Source of the DNA: Diplocarpon mali
Lineage: Eukaryota > Ascomycota > Leotiomycetes > Helotiales > Drepanopezizaceae
Direction of reading: 5' to 3'
DNA: 21,471 nucleotides
Assembly: GCA_024741835.1 (NCBI GenBank)
Contig: JAENRP010000521.1
Span: 1-21,471, forward strand
In this document: positions 18,705-21,471 of the stretch, one piece after another
Position numbering within the stretch: position 1 is the first letter of the stretch
Layout of the letters: the number at the start of each line of letters is the position of its first letter
Notes under the pieces: generated by a model
Databases searched by the model: none
The model's input: only the letters and a program-made list of their open reading frames with translations
What the model was told of the DNA's origin: nothing
Made by a program: the position numbers and the translations under genes

Positions 18705-19344
18705 TTAGTAACTTATGCAAGGACTGATTTTTTAAGATTTCCGTCCTTATATAACCTTATCGATCTTTTAATTCGCAGATAAGAGACTGGCCTTTTAAAA
18801 AATATATCTTTAAAATACTTATAGCATTTTAATCAACTTTAAAAACCTTATCCTTAATCGCTTAGTTACTTAGAACTATCGATTTTCATTTAGCAATTAT
18901 TAATAACCTTAGATTTTCCCTTTTCGGCTTTACTTTAAAAACCCTTATTTTTTTTCTTAACTCTAAGATTTTCGGAATTTTCGGCTTTTTAATATAAAAA
19001 GTTTGGTAAACCTTATAATAGCAATCTTAAATAGTAGTAGTTTCAAGTACTTAAGTAATATTAAGCGTAAACTCTAATTAGAAGTATCTCTTTAGAATCT
19101 TTAAAAATCCGAATCTAATAATTCAATTGCCTTAAGACGATAAAACTTTAAAATTTACCTTAAAATCGTCTTTAAAGACCCCTTTATTCTAAGGATTAAT
19201 AGGAATTAGCCTAAAGGCTAAGAAGAATCTTATATATAAACCTTATCTTAGAAATTAGTCTTTAATTAAGTAAACCTTATCTTATTGCAATTAGTTATAA
19301 TACTCCTATTAACTATTTAGTATCTACTTAGAATCTTTTAGCAA
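18705..19344 (+). other. Leader of the right Gypsy-like element, no gene
   Basis: This stretch lies between the LTR and the gag frame and is paired with 2128-2355 plus 14679-15086 of the left arm. I see no convincing coding frame. It contains T-rich tracts and the empty version of the site (19112-19116) into which the outer Copia element inserted in the left arm. Confidence 0.6.
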
Positions 19345-21471
19345 ATGTAAATTAAACTTTTAATAGAATCTGAAATTCTATTCCTAGGCTTAGCCTATAA
19401 GTAAGAGGATAAAAAGATATCTTTAAATAACTTAAGACTGCTACCTACTTTTTTAATATTAACGTTTAAAAATACTAAAAATAATAACAATTTTAAACTT
19501 TTTACTAACCTCTTATTTGAATCTTTTTAAACTTATCTTAATTACTTTAAGATTGACTTAGATTTTAAACGTTTATTAAGCCCTTTTGAATTTCGAAGTA
19601 CTCCTTTTAGCGATTAATCTTATAATATTAAAGCTTCTCCTTTGCCCTTTATAGATTCTATTAATCTAAACGGTTAATATAAAACGATAATAGCTGTATT
19701 TAAGGCTATTACTAGCCACTTTTCCCTCTTTAGTTCCTTTAGTACTCCTTACTTTATAAGAGCTAATATTACTAATTTCCTTAAGTAATATAAGGAAACT
19801 TATTACGATTTTAGTATTCTATAAGTAAATATGATTTCTTAGCTCTCTTACTATTATAATTATATAAGTAAAGATATTATTAAATCCCTCCTTAAATGGA
19901 AAATGTATAGTTTATAGGAACTCCTTATTAAGGCTCTTAAGTCTGAATTCTAAGAATTTGATAGATAGTAGATTTGCAATACTTTAGCTTTCTTAAAGGA
20001 ATTTATTTTAATTACTTAAACTCTTAAGGAACTTAAGAACTACTATTAGACTTTTACTTATATATTAAATACCTTAATTAGCTAGAAAATACTTAGTAAA
20101 GTTGAAAGAGGCCGCCTTTTCTTACTTGGATTACCTACTGGCCTTTAAAATAAGATTATTAAGTATTTTAAGATTAATAAGCAAGACCTTATAACCTTTG
20201 CCTTATTTAAGGAATTCTCAGCCTTTGCTTTAAAATCAGATCTTAATAAGAGAACTATTAATATTATAAAGTAGGAAAAAGCCCCTACTCCCTCCTATAT
20301 TAAAGACCTTAAGAGCCTGGTTTAAGAATACTTAAAGGCTTTAGAAATTATAAAGGAGGTAAAGAAGAATCTAATAGTTATACCTTTCACTTATAGGCCT
20401 AACCTAAGAGTAAGATCTAACCTTAGAATTAAGGAACTTAAGACCTAATTTGCAAAACTCCGAATCTAAAGCTTAGAAACTAGGATTAATAATCTCTTAT
20501 AAGAAAAATAGCATATTCCTTAGTTTGGTAATAGACAAAACTCGGCTACTATAAGTTAACCTAATAGTTCCTATTACTAGACTCCTTCCTCTTATCATTC
20601 GGAACCAGCTAATATAAGAACTTAATAGTTGACTAAAGAAGGAGATAATAATCCCAATTAGCACTCTGCTAATATTAATACTATAGGGTATTAAGGAAAC
20701 GGCAATAGAAGAAGATTAACTTGCAACTTCTGCAATAATAAGGAACCCAACTGCCCTTTATATAAGTATTATAACAAATATCCTCTTTTCTAATATTTTA
20801 TTAATACAGGGGTTATATATATTAATAAGTATAAGATACTTTGCATTAAAGATCCTAGGTAAAAAGCTATCCTTATTAAAAAGTACTAGAATCGCTTATA
20901 GTTATAAACTATTCGAACGATAATATATAGTATAAAATAGAACAAGAATTTAGTCGAACGATAGCGTATTATAAATATAAACGCTAAAATTCCAACTTAT
21001 ATATATATAAGTCCAATTAGCAACCTACCTAAGGGAGTTCTCAAGGACTTAGCTTCTAATTAAATAGCTATAGAAGTTAAAGGCATCTCTATCTTAGGAT
21101 AGGTTAATAATAATATTTCAACTAATATAAATGCTACTTCTATATTTAAAAACCCTTAGAATACTTAGCGTCCTTTTAAATCTGCCACTCCTTTAATACT
21201 AATAAAACTAGCTAAAGTCTAAAAATCAGCGCATATAACTTAAGAATCTTAATATAGAGTCCAAATATTAAAAGATACTTAGCAATCTAGAACTATAGTA
21301 GATAAGGACGAAGCCGATATAGTAGACGAATTGATTAAAGATATAATAGACGAAGATAGCTTTAAGCTTAAAGATTAAGAAGTTAAAGTTATTACGCAAA
21401 CCCTTGACTTTAAGCAAAAGAGATAGATATTAAAACGGGAAAAATTTATTAATAAATACGCTAGTTCAACT
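19345..21471 (+). pseudogene. Ty3/Gypsy-like gag remnant, RIP-degraded, right copy
   Basis: One reading frame runs about 700 codons to the window end with no frameshift. It is broken by many TAA/TAG codons and I saw no TGA. Recognisable parts are a gag-core stretch VERGRLFLLGLPTGLQNK, counting one TAA as Q, at about 20101-20150, typical of fungal Gypsy gag. A Cys-rich patch CNFCNNKEPNC follows at about 20720-20750, resembling a damaged zinc knuckle without its histidine. A charged tail rich in D, E and K comes last. The ATG at 19345 is the first in frame near the leader but is absent from the left copy, so the start is uncertain. The LTR at 18460-18704 lies 640 bases upstream in the same orientation. 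Pol is not inside the window. Confidence 0.62.
20228..21471. repeat. Right outer inverted-repeat segment, identical to left end
   Basis: This is the exact reverse complement of 1-1244. It holds the Gypsy-like gag frame on the plus strand, including its Cys-rich patch, and runs off the window still open. Inside 20228 the two arms differ at about one site in eleven, almost all transitions, so the identity boundary is abrupt. Confidence 0.95.

Noticed and set aside
1..21471. Linear mitochondrial plasmid with terminal inverted repeats
   Set aside because: AT richness and terminal inverted repeats fit, but the content is LTR retrotransposons with target duplications, and no plasmid-type DNA or RNA polymerase was seen.
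1..21471. Alternative genetic code (TAA/TAG as Gln)
   Set aside because: The CA/TG loss also affects non-coding LTRs and both strands, and changes other residues such as Met, Cys, His, Asp and Trp. RIP accounts for this.
1..21471. DNA transposon or giant mobile element with terminal inverted repeats
   Set aside because: The arms contain LTR and gag sequence. No transposase or tyrosine recombinase was found, and the outer ends lie at or beyond the window limits.

Overview
The window is a transposon graveyard from a filamentous fungus, most likely an ascomycete with active repeat-induced point mutation (RIP). It is very AT-rich. CA and TG dinucleotides are scarce and TA is in great excess on both strands. 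The retroelement reading frames are long and rarely frame-shifted, yet carry dozens of TAA/TAG stops where glutamine codons would sit. No intact host gene, tRNA, rRNA or CRISPR array was seen, and every coding region is a dead copy.

Layout. (1) The outer frame is an inverted repeat: position x pairs with 21472-x. Each arm is the 5' part of an LTR retrotransposon with a Ty3/Gypsy-like gag, and the two copies lie head to head. Their 5' LTRs face inward (15087-15334 on minus, 18460-18704 on plus) and gag reads outward to both window ends. The outermost 1244 bases of the arms are identical; the rest differ at roughly one base in eleven. (2) The left arm is split by a Copia element at 2361-14673, with 195-bp LTRs and target duplication AAATC. 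(3) That element is split inside gag by a second copy of the same family at 3333-9344, with 195-bp LTRs and target duplication GGTTT. This gives three nested insertions, each with visible boundaries. (4) The central spacer (15335-18459) holds a solo Gypsy LTR with target duplication ATATA, a piece of inverted Copia LTR, a pol remnant from a different Copia family, and a GC-richer island of unknown origin.

Both Copia copies encode one gag-pol frame in the order gag, zinc knuckle, protease, GAG-pre-integrase, integrase, RT, RNase H. Both have a primer-binding site that fits the anticodon arm of initiator tRNA-Met, as in Drosophila copia. Both also carry an in-frame array of degenerate decapeptides between protease and integrase: twelve units in the outer copy, six in the inner. 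The inferred order of events is Gypsy insertions, then outer Copia, then inner Copia, with RIP mutating all of them. The perfect identity of the outer arms needs a later homogenising event or an assembly explanation.

The most interesting signals are the abrupt identity boundary at 1244/1245, the decapeptide array and its copy-number change, the half-tRNA primer site with non-TG LTR ends, and the GC-richer island.
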